Source: Valencia hispanica
Lineage: Eukaryota > Chordata > Actinopteri > Cyprinodontiformes > Valenciidae
Reading direction: 5' to 3'
DNA length: 64,000 nucleotides
NCBI GenBank assembly: GCA_963556495.2
Contig: OY747711.1
Coordinates: 39,040,914-39,104,913, forward strand
Shown here: positions 12,590 to 22,110 of the stretch, one piece after another
How the letters are laid out: each line of letters begins with the position of its first letter
Numbering within the stretch: position 1 is the first letter of the stretch
Notes under the pieces: generated by a model
Seen by the model: only the letters and a program-made list of their open reading frames with translations
The model's database searches: none
What the model was told of the DNA's origin: nothing
Position numbers and translations under genes: made by a program

Positions 12590-13610
12590 GTTCTTTCTGG
12601 CCAGGGCATATCATACTTCACAAATACTCAAATCCAGAACTCTTGGGAAATCCTCATAGGTCCCTCCTGCTCCTGCAAACCCATATTATGTACGACTATG
12701 CAGATGATACTCAGCTCTACATTACAATGTCTCCAGGTGACTTTGAACCCATCCAAGCCTAAGTGAATGCATTGAGCAAATCAATGGATGGATGTGTCCT
12801 AATCTTCTCTCGCTGAATAGAAACAAAACTGAAATCATTTTTTTGGACCTAAAGAGGAACAATCTAGAGTCAACACACAGCTTCAGTTAATACAGCTAAA
12901 AACTATGAATCAGGTCGGAAATCTAGGTGTAGTGATAGACTCATTCCTGAAACTCCAGGGTCACATAAAAGCAATAACAAGGTCAGCCTTCTATCACCTG
13001 AAGAACATTTCTGATGTCGCAATGGGACCTCGAAAAACTAATCCATGTGCTTATCTTTAGTTAGATTGATTACTGCAACAGTGTCTTCACAGGTCTGCCT
13101 AAAAAGTAAATCAGGCAGCTGATCCAGAACACTGCTGTTTGCATCCCCACAAGAACCATGAAAAGAGAGGACATCACCCTAGTTATAAAATCCTTACTAT
13201 GGCTCCCTGTAGCTCAGAGAATTCAGAGTTTCACCAAATCTCACACAATGAGGTATGTGACCAAAAGAACTGAAGAAGCCTCTTGGATGAGATAAGAAAA
13301 GTATTCAAGACAAGAAAAGTCCAGTTGCCTTCCTTTTAACTCTCAACAACTCAGAGAATAGACTTCAAAACACTTTACTAGTTTATCAATCATTGAATGG
13401 TTTAGCACCAAAATATGGTGAAGATCTGTTGCCAATATAACAACCCCAGGCCACTCAGGTCTTCCAACTCTAGTGTCTATGCTCCTCTTATCTGGAACAA
13501 ACCTTCAGACAACTGCAAAGCTCCTGAAACACTGAGTTCCTTTAAATCGACGCTGAAAACCCATCTGTTTATAGTGACCTTTGAGTTAGTAATAAATAAT
13601 AGCTGGAATG
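12590..13610 (+). mobile_element. LINE 3' part, left half, split by a provirus
   Basis: This plus-strand LINE relic starts just before the catalytic YADD (DYADDTQLY, about 12690-12720). It continues through post-catalytic and thumb-like segments (VGNLGVVIDS, about 12915-12945). A C-terminal segment, RSSNSSVYAPLIWNKPSDN, lies at about 13453-13510. Stops and frameshifts are frequent. It is interrupted at 13610 by the 5' LTR and resumes at 21813. Confidence 0.7.
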
Positions 13611-13840
13611 TGTTGTATTCTACTTTTTTGGGGCTATTTTTTATTATGCAGTACATATGTTTTAAATATATCTTTAGTAAGCGTTTAGAGGTAATAGGCC
13701 TGTTTATATTATTCAGGGTAGTAAAACATGACTCTTTACCAGTATTTTATGGGGGTAAGGTTTTAAGTAAATAAACTCTTGGGTAAAGATATGAACTGAA
13801 AGCAGGGTGGATCGGTTATAACTCTAGTTCATGGTACGGC

Positions 13841-13847
13841 TATAAAA
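13841..13847 (+). promoter_or_regulatory. LTR TATA box
   Basis: TATAAAA sits about 95 nt upstream of the AATAAA signal, as expected for the U3-R boundary. A stem CCAGGTC...GACCTGG (13848-13865) follows directly. Confidence 0.65.
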
Positions 13848-13937
13848 CCAGGTCAGGAGACCTGGAGAAAATGTATGACCTGTCAAGATGTAGAAGGAGG
13901 AGAGAGGAGTCATGTGATATTTTCTTTGTTCTTCTGT

Positions 13938-13943
13938 AATAAA
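13938..13943 (+). terminator. LTR polyadenylation signal
   Basis: AATAAA in the predicted R region of the 5' LTR, repeated at 21580-21585 in the 3' LTR. Confidence 0.65.
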
Positions 13944-14168
13944 AATGGTACACCCTTGTAGAGAAGCGAGTCAGATCTTTTCTGGCTCCCATCTGCAGGT
14001 GCGTCCTTTGTGAAACAGATATCTGTTTGTGTGTGTTGTTTTACTCTCTGTCTCTCAGTTCTGGGTCTTATTTTGAAACAATTCCCGCCGGGTTTTGGAG
14101 TTCGGCACCCCCACCTCTCTGAGTAGAAAGTGAGTTGCAGAGCACATTATGGTAGGAAGCCGACAAAA

Positions 14169-14187
14169 TGGTGGAGAATGCGGGCAT
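14169..14187 (+). promoter_or_regulatory. Primer-binding site, tRNA-Ala
   Basis: TGGTGGAGAATGCGGGCAT begins three nt after the LTR end. Its reverse complement ends in CCA and agrees, from memory, with the 3' end of a vertebrate tRNA-Ala(AGC) variant over all 19 positions. It marks the start of minus-strand DNA synthesis. Confidence 0.75.
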
Positions 14188-16011
14188 TAATTTGGTTTTG
14201 AGTTTTCTCAGGGCTGGGAGAGATTGAGTGTGAGTAATGAGTGTGGCATAACTGATTGATACATGTGTTTGTGGCAATTATAGTAATTTTGTGTTTTTTC
14301 TTTGAGTTCAAGAGAGAATCGGAGAGCGACTGAATTGATCCTTGCTAATCAACACCCGGGTGGTTTTGTATCAATCTGGAAAAGCGCTAACACCAAATTA
14401 ATAGGTATTGATCGATTTAAATGTTCTCCATTTAATGTTGACGTGTTGTTCTTTCGGTTGAGGGCCGACCAAAGTGCGGACCAGGGCTTGAGGGTTGGCT
14501 GCCTCGCCTCCGGTAGGACGCTGTCGGAATTCTCCAAGGCTGGCAAACGGGAAAAGTAGACAGCAGCAGAGCCTGTGTGCTCTCTGTGTCGAGACGGATT
14601 CCCTTGGAGAGGCCGGCGTATCTTCCAAACGCACGTTTGAGCCACGTGAATTGGATTGTGTTTAAAGGTCCGGCTTTAGGTGGCTCCGGTAGAGGTTAGT
14701 GTTTGATGAAATTGTAAAATTGTTGTACTTTCTTTCTTTCTAGTGTGACTGTGTGTGTGATTGGAGAAAGTGGAGGTAACGGAAAAGAGCTACCAAGTGG
14801 CTCTTTGCACACCGGCCTCATATAAACTTCTCATTTAGGGGAACTAACCGACTGAATCTAAAACCATAATTCCTCTGCGAATCTTAAACGCCTAGACAAT
14901 GCCCGCGCTTCTTGTATAGACAATAAGCGTAGAAGCTTGACATTGTAGAGGAATAAGGCAATATCATTTTCAGTCAGCTAAAGTACCACCATAACTAGCT
15001 TACGGCTAACACACAGTTTGGATGAGTCTCGCCTGGAATAAAGGCGTTCAACCTTGTGCAACTACGTAAACACGTCTAAAGCATTGTCTAACACATATAT
15101 ATAGGACTGTTATTATGGATAACTGGTAGTAAACTCTTTAGAATATATATAAAATAACTTTTTTATTGTAACGGAGCGGTCACGTTTGGCTTCCGGTTGA
15201 GCTAGGTTGCTCATGGTGACAGCTAATCTCTGGTAGCTTAGCTTCCGAACTGTATTTATTTGGCTCGGTTAAACAGTCATTCGAGTATTGATGGCGAAGT
15301 GTGGTTTTGTTGGAGGCATTTTGTTCTTGTCTTTGGTTGGTTTACTTATGAGTACGGTTTGTTAAGTTTAGCATCGTAGTGAAGAATTAGCCATCTGTGC
15401 GCCGGCTTATTCATTCCGCGGTGTGACCCGGAAGTTCTGTTGGGCCTGACTTGATCAGTCAGTCCGGTGAAGTTTTTTTTTGAGCAAACTGTTGACGATT
15501 TTGTGTTGCAAAGCGAGTTTTAAATGTATTTCTTTCGGTATATGTTTTAATGATAAATAAAAATTGCTTTATATTGGGAGAATTCTATTTCTTCGTGTGT
15601 TTCGCCGAAGTGTGCGTCCCGGGTTTTGGCGCAGGCCGGACTCTATTAGGAATTCTTTGATTTTTAGACGAAACGGCAATAATCTCCGTATATAAATAAA
15701 TTAATGATAAGATAAACAGTGCTTTATAAACCTTTTTAGCTTTCCTTCGTTTCGGCTTTGCCTAAAACATTATTAAGGTTAATGTTGCATGACTAAATAA
15801 TACATAAACCCCTTCACTATAAAAAGAAATAAATGAAAATTAAATAAATATAAACTGTGCCTGCCTTTACTGTTAACTGCATTAATATTGGGATAAATTT
15901 GGGCCTACGAATTGATAGTTTATCAATTAAAATAAATAATTTATAGAGTTAATACAAATAACCTACTTTGTTAAATTTTAATCCATTTTGGATTAGTGTT
16001 ACGAATTTTCA
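14188..16011 (+). other. Proviral leader region
   Basis: 1.8 kb between primer site and gag start with no long recognisable frame. The short open frames here resemble nothing known. It presumably holds the packaging signal and splice donor, but neither can be placed from sequence alone. Confidence 0.5.
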
Positions 16012-18648
16012 ATGGCAGCCGAATATAAATTACTCCCTGCTCCACAGGGACAGGAGTGGCGCACTTTAGATGCCCAATTGTTAGTATACATTTCTAAATT
16101 ATATTCTGTTTTAGTTGATAAGCCCGGTAAAAAAGATAAAAACCAGTTCCAGGGCCTTATGACGGCCATGTGGGCTCGTCATGGTGCCCGAGGGGATGAT
16201 AAACAGAGTCTTTCACAAATGTGTTTTGAGGAAGGAAAACGTTTTGCAGATAAAGCTAAAACAGCAAAGAGCATCACTGGTGCTAAAATGAGACACTTAA
16301 AAGCTGAGAAAATGTGGAAAACATGGGGTTTAACAGGACAGGGTATTGATCATTTGTGTGTTACTGCAGAAAATAGTTTTTTGGCAGACCATACTCCTCC
16401 CCCGTACCAGCATATGTACCCCATGTTGACGACCTCTGGTCAAACACATATTTCATGGGGCTTGGAGACAGACAATGGCCAGATTGTACTTCAAAACACG
16501 CAGGGTGACGCACAGAGTTCACCATCTCCTTGTGCGCCATCCCCGGTGGGCACCTCTCTTACTCCCCCCCTTCCTTCAAGCAGTGCAGTGTTGCACTGGA
16601 GTGGCCTCCCACAGAGGTCTGTAGCCCATAAACCATTGACTAATAAACCACAGGGTGATCTAAAGGTAAAAGATGATGGACAAGATTATAAATTGCGTTT
16701 TGAAGTCACCGGTAAAGGGATTGTAGAACACACTGGGGAGGAAAAGCGACAGCTACTAAAATTAGTTAGCAACAAAGTAGAACAGGACACCGATAAATTG
16801 TTCTTGGCGTATAATGCTAAATTGATGGACGAGATGGAGCAGCACGAACACAGGTTAACTAAAGTTCAGCGACAAATGGATGAGGTGCTGCAGGATCAGG
16901 AAAGATTAGCATCTGTGGTACGGGGGCAAGCTGCAGACCTTCCAGGGAGTGCCAGCCCCAGTCAACGTGATGAATGTGCAGCAGTTGTACAGGTCGACAA
17001 TATGCAGAGTTTGGTGGACAAGGGGAGTGAGGGGCTATTTAAGAATACCAGATCTAAGTTACAAATGGGGGCATGTGGGGGCCCTGATTTAATGCTTCCT
17101 TTAGTGGGAGCATCGGATGGTTCAGTAATTTACAAACCATGGATGATGGCTGACATATCTGCCATCATTCTGCAACTCCCTGCTTTGACTGGTGGAGGAA
17201 ACTGCTGGATAAATAAATTAAATCAGCTGACTTCAGGGCAAACCCTAGCGGTGGGAGATTGGAAAGCCATTATGGGTAGGATGTTGACACTGACTCCTGA
17301 TTTAAAATGGTTTACCTGCATAGATTTGGCTAATGCATTTTTCTGTTTACCGCTCCATCCTTCTGTCAGGGATATTTTTTCATTTACATTCAGGGGCAGG
17401 AAGCTACGTTATAGTAGGCTTCCGCAGGGCTTTGCTTTATCTCCAGGTATTTTTAATCAGGTGTTGAAGCAGTCATTAAGCACTGTACAGCTCCCTCCAG
17501 GCTGTGTACTGACCCAATATGTGGACGATTTACTTTTAGCATCCCCTGCTGTTGAAACGTGCATAGAAGCTACTCTAGTTGTGTTGCAACATTTGGGAAA
17601 AGAGGGATTCAAAGTCTCCCGCGATAAGCTTCAGTTGGTCAGGCAGGAAGTCCAGTTCCTGGGGCGAAGGGTGACCGCTCAAGGCGCTGGACTGACTGAC
17701 ACCCACAAGAATGCTATTTTGGCTCATTCTAAGCATCTCACTGTTAAATCAATGCTGTCATTTCTGGGACTGACAAATTTTTCCAGACATTATGTGCCTA
17801 ATTACACAAACCTTACCACACCACTCAGGGCTCTTGTAAATGCTCATGGTATGGAAAATCTGCATGCTAAATTAGAATGGGACATACCAGCTGAGGAGGC
17901 ATTTATTAAGTTAAAACAGGCTCTAGCACAAGCAGCTGATTTAGCCACTCCTGACTATACATGTCCATTTTTTCTTAACACATCAGAAACAGATGGGGTG
18001 GTTAATGGGATTTTGTTTCAGAAAAAAGGTGGTCAGAGACACATTCTTATGTATCTTAGCATAAAGCTGCAAGCTATTGAAATGAGACAGCCGCCTTGCA
18101 CGAGACATGCAGCAGGAATAGCACATCTAGTGGAAAAAACATCACACATTGTCAGGGGTTATCCACTTAATATTTTGACATCTCATGGAGTCATGGCATT
18201 GGTTAATTCTGAGACGTTTACTCTTTCTACTTTGCGTCAGCAGCGGATTAGCAGAGTTTTGGAGGCACCAAACATTATTTTTACGCATGAAGGAATAAAC
18301 ATGGCTGACCAAATCACCACCTCTGGGGAGCAGCATGACTTTGTCAGGCTGAATTCTGTTGCTCAAAAAATACGTCCTGATTTATGGTCTGATCCCTTAC
18401 CTACAGGTTTTGTGCTCTATACAGATGGTTGTTGTTTTAGAGATGGACAGGGGCAGTTGAGATCAGGTTTTGCAGTTGTTGAGCAAAATGGGGATTCACT
18501 ACAGACTGTCGTTTCAGGGAAGCTGGACGGCAAGCAGAGCGCACAGCGTGCTGAGATAAGGGCTCTTATTGAAGCATGCAAATGGGGAAGAGATAAAGAC
18601 GTCACGATTTACACTGATTTGAACTACGGGTTTTCTGTTATACATTAG
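16012..18648 (+). pseudogene. Proviral gag-pol frame with internal deletion (gag fused to reverse transcriptase)
   Basis: One 878-codon frame. Residues 1-128 are a gag-like N-terminus. A PPPY late-domain motif lies at 129-132 and a charged coiled-coil-like stretch at about 240-310. A capsid-like segment (LTSGQTLAVGDWKAIMGR) lies at about 390-425. It then runs directly into reverse transcriptase (FTCIDLANAFFCLPLHP), with the catalytic YVDD at 503-506 and the connection domain after it. RNase H starts at about residue 800 with its first three acidic sites visible (YTDG, AQRAEIRAL, IYTDL). No CCHC zinc knuckle, no D(T/S)G protease motif and no reverse transcriptase fingers are present, so these were removed by an in-frame deletion near 17275-17295. 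The frame ends in TAG inside RNase H. Confidence 0.85.
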
Positions 18649-20055
18649 GAATTACCATAGTGGAAAAGAGCAGGTTTTGTTACTGCTACTGGTAAGCCTG
18701 TACAGCATCATGCAGATATTATGGAGCTTTTGGATGTTGTACAGTTACCAGCTAACGTCGCTGTTCTTAAGTGTAAGGGTCACAGCAAGGCTGACACTGT
18801 TGACGCGTGGGGAAATAGTGCAGCAGATATGGCGGCGAAAGGAGCAGCAGGTTACCTGTCACATGTCCACACGCAGCTGATTGTCACGTCAGCACAGGAA
18901 ATGTCAGACAGTTTTGCTGAGGAAGTAAAGTTGGCACAGCAGGCTGCTGCGTCGCAGGAGATAACTGTGTGGAAGGATAGAGGTGCGATTTTTTCTGATG
19001 GCTTTTGGCGTGGGCCTGATGGCCGTTTGGTTTTACCTGCCGCGTTAAAACCCACCCTTTTTCAGGAGGCTCATGGTGCGGCACATGTGTCATACACTCA
19101 GATGAAACGTAATCTTTGTTTTTGGTGGCATCCCTTCCTGCCACATTTAATTAAGCGTTTTTTGAGTGAATGTGTGGTGTGTGGTCAATTTAATCCTAAG
19201 CCTACTATCAAGCCAGAAATGGGCGCCTTCCAGGACTTGTGCAGGCCTGGTGAGGAGATCGTTATCGATTATACAGATATGGTGACCCCGGTTAGAGGTT
19301 TCCGTTACCTGTTAGTGATGATTGATCCACTGACCTCGTGGATTTCAGCTTTTCCTGCTAGACGGGAGGATGCTCAGACAGTGGTGAAATCTTTGATTAA
19401 CCACTGGATTCCGTGCCATGGCTTTCCGACTAGGATCAGGTCTGACAATGGCACACATTTTAAAAATAAACATCTCCGACAGGTTGAGGAACAGATGGGA
19501 ATAACCCACAAGTTCGGCACTGTTTACCATCCGCAATCTCAGGGCGTCATCGAGCGGTCTAATTCAACTTTAAAGTTAAAGCTGGCGAAGATTTCAGCTC
19601 AGACGGGACTTAATTGGTTTGATGCACTCCCCATTGCTTTGATGGCCATGAGATCATCTGTCTGTAGAACAAAAGGTCTCACTCCTTATGAGATGTTAAC
19701 CGGCAGAATTTTTCCTGGTCCGTGGGCTGGCAGAGAACCACAGGTTTCACCGCACCCTGACCCGGACCCTCGCAGTGATCATCAGCAGCTGAAGGGCCTT
19801 GTCTCCTCCTTCCTTCCGGCTCCCCGTGACGTGCAGGGACCTGCGGTGTCTCCATCCGAGGCTGGGCGTGTTTGGCTAAGGGTGTATAAAAGAAAGTGGC
19901 AGGAGCCAAGGTGGTCTGGCCCGTTCCAGGTTGCTGCTCGTACAACCCATGCTGTCCAGCTGCGGGGAAAGGGTTCTATTTGGTTTCACTGGTCTCAGTG
20001 TGCTCCGGCCCCCGACCCCCCTCCTGTCCCTCACGCTGCAGCAGCTCACTGCTGA
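18649..20055 (+). pseudogene. Proviral pol continuation: end of RNase H and integrase
   Basis: The same reading frame continues after TAG at 18646 and a second TAG at 18658. It resumes with the end of RNase H (GNSAADMAAKGAAG holds the fourth acidic site). Integrase follows: an HHCC zinc domain (HGAAH, then CVVC), catalytic Asp in IVIDYTDM, Asp in RSDNGTHF and Glu in GVIERSNSTLK. The DDE spacing is preserved. A C-terminal WSGPFQVA...WFHWSQC segment is the GPF module typical of gammaretroviral integrases. The integrase region itself is free of stops. Confidence 0.88.
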
Positions 20056-20967
20056 CCTGGGAGAATCTCTTTGCAGTGGGTGGTGTCGGTTCTGACTAGG
20101 CGGTGTCGACTGCCGAAGCCAGGAGGCGGGGCCTGGCCCACCCAGAAGATTGGTTGAAGTTGCTGGAATCATCCAGTGTAATCTATATGTGCAAAAATTG
20201 GGCGAGATAAGCAATTTGGACTTGCTTTTCTCGAAGAGGGATTATACTGAAGAGAAAAGATCGCAAGAAATCAAACACATTTCACAGCAGGTTTTGACCA
20301 CCTCACAATCGGTGGGGGAAGCTATTGGAGGCGGGGCCTGTCTGTGCATTTGTGTTTATTGGGGGAAATGTTCAGTTAATGAAGTAACTGTCATTTCAGT
20401 GAGGGCGATCTGCATAAAAGACAGTAACATTGGGAAAAATAAAGAGTCCACTGTACTGAATCATTTCATCACTCTGGTAGCCGCCTGCTGCCAGAGAAAT
20501 AAACAAGAGCGAAGACTAGAGAACAAAATAATAAAGACTGAACACTTCTTAATCATTTTTTCTTGTATTTTACAGGTTGTTTAACCAATTTTTATTTACA
20601 GGTGCAGATTGTTAGACACTGCTTAAGAGGGTGTCAAAGAATTTTTAAGTAGTCGATTTGTAGGATTTTTTCTTAATATTCAGTTTTTACGGTTTTATAA
20701 AACTTTTTAGTAAGAAGCTAAAACATTTTAAGGGGTGTTTAAAGTATAATCAGGTTGACTGACTACTAATTTTTGTTTTACTTATTCTTTTTTCATTATG
20801 ATGTGGTTTTTGTAGGATGCCTTTGGGGTTGGTGACAATTGCTAGAGTTTGCTTTTTACTAAAGGAATATTGAGAATTAGGTTAAAACATAAAAAACAAT
20901 AATAATAATAAAAAGATATTGCTTAAAGGTAAAGATAAAGAAAAAAAAAACAGACACTCTTCTCATT
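20056..20967 (+). other. Proviral env region remnant without recognisable surface subunit
   Basis: The stretch between integrase and the env tail holds an open frame at 20150-20584 that matches no surface-subunit hallmark I can see. Most of env appears deleted or decayed. Confidence 0.45.
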
Positions 20968-21231
20968 TTGAATAATCATGTTAGAAAGAGGGACGATTTG
21001 TTAAATAATATGTTTGGTAAATGGAAGACTCTGGCAATGTCTATAATGGTTTCTTTAGCAGTATTTGTGTCAACTATGGTGTTATGTGGATGTTGCTGTA
21101 TTCCTTGTATACGTTCATTGCTCACAAAGTGTATTGAAAAAGCTGTTGGTGATAATATGCAAGGTCAATATCTGTTACTCCCTCACATGGAGCCTGAAGG
21201 AGAAGTACAGAGGAGTGATCAATCTATTTGA
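20968..21231 (+). pseudogene. Proviral env transmembrane C-terminus (remnant)
   Basis: About 87 open codons end the env gene. They hold a hydrophobic span (MSIMVSLAVFVSTMVL), then CGCCCIPCIR, a cysteine-rich juxtamembrane motif typical of gammaretrovirus-like env tails, then a short cytoplasmic tail. The frame opens at a TTG with no ATG at its head, so this is a 3' fragment. The fusion peptide and immunosuppressive segment are absent. Confidence 0.75.
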
Positions 21232-21240
21232 AAATAGATT

Positions 21241-21250
21241 GAAAGAGGGA
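21241..21250 (+). promoter_or_regulatory. Polypurine tract
   Basis: GAAAGAGGGA lies two nt before the TG of the 3' LTR, the expected place for plus-strand priming. Confidence 0.75.
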
Positions 21251-21252
21251 TT

Positions 21253-21808
21253 TGTTGTATTCTACTTTTTTGGGGCTATTTTTTATTATGCAGTACATAT
21301 GTTTTAAATATATCTTTAGTAAGCGTTTAGAGGTAATAGGCCTGTTTATATTATTCAGGGTAGTAAAACATGACTCTTTACCAGTATTTTATGGGGGTAA
21401 GGTTTTAAGTAAATAAACTCTTGGGTAAAGATATGAACTGAAAGCAGGGTGGATCGGTTATAACTCTAGTTCATGGTACGGCTATAAAACCAGGTCAGGA
21501 GACCTGGAGAAAATGTATGACCTGTCAAGATGTAGAAGGAGGAGAGAGGAGTCATGTGATATTTTCTTTGTTCTTCTGTAATAAAAATGGTACACCCTTG
21601 TAGAGAAGCGAGTCAGATCTTTTCTGGCTCCCATCTGCAGGTGCGTCCTTTGTGAAACAGATATCTGTTTGTGTGTGTTGTTTTACTCTCTGTCTCTCAG
21701 TTCTGGGTCTTATTTTGAAACAATTCCCGCCGGGGTTTTGGAGTTCGGCGCCCCCACCTCTCTGAGTAGAAAGTGAGTTGCAGAGCACATTATGGTAGGA
21801 AGCCGACA
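21253..21808 (+). repeat. 3' LTR of the provirus
   Basis: 556 bp, TG...CA ends, TATAAAA at 21483-21489 and AATAAA at 21580-21585. It is near identical to the 5' LTR. Confidence 0.93.
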
Positions 21809-21960
21809 AATGTTAAATGTTTTATTGTGTCATATGTTGTCTCCTATTTTCCATATCATGCTTTTAAAGTTGGTTTATTGCTGCTTTTATTTTATACCCT
21901 AATCAACCAAAGCACACTTGAATTGCAATAGTTAACTTGCCTCTTACTGCAGCATTGGTA
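21809..21960 (+). mobile_element. LINE 3' tail, right half of the split copy
   Basis: Sequence after the 3' LTR continues the AT-rich 3' end of the LINE interrupted at 13610. The first four bases, AATG at 21809-21812, are the target-site duplication of AATG at 13607-13610. Confidence 0.55.
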
Positions 21961-22110
21961 TATAATAATTGTCAGATACCACACACACAAAGGTTCTTCC
22001 CAGACAATGTGTCAAGAGCAAGATGCGAGAACTCCCAAATCAGGGCCGTTAGAACAAAGTAAAGTCATATATCCGAATGTAAGTACAAGCATGAATAGAC
22101 AATAGCTGTA

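Larger units (their letters stand above)
13611..14165 (+). repeat. 5' LTR of the provirus
   Basis: It begins TGTTGTATTC and ends GCCGACA, so it has canonical TG...CA ends. A TATAAAA box lies at 13841-13847 and an AATAAA polyadenylation signal at 13938-13943. It matches the 3' LTR throughout except for one A/G substitution and one missing G near 14090-14107. Confidence 0.93.
13607..21812 (+). mobile_element. Endogenous retrovirus, gammaretrovirus-like, internally deleted
   Basis: The provirus runs from a 555-bp 5' LTR (13611-14165) to a 556-bp 3' LTR (21253-21808), flanked by a 4-bp target duplication AATG. In order it holds a primer-binding site, a 1.8-kb leader, a gag-pol frame, an env remnant and a polypurine tract. 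The LTRs differ at only two positions, so insertion was recent. The family assignment follows from the YVDD reverse transcriptase, the integrase with a C-terminal GPF module, the CGCCCIPCIR env tail and the 4-bp duplication. Nucleocapsid, protease, the start of reverse transcriptase and most of env are missing, and RNase H carries two stop codons. It cannot encode its own replication. Confidence 0.9.

Noticed and set aside
14302..14645. Open frames in the proviral leader
   Set aside because: No resemblance to known retroviral accessory or gag proteins. Overlapping frames on both strands suggest chance.
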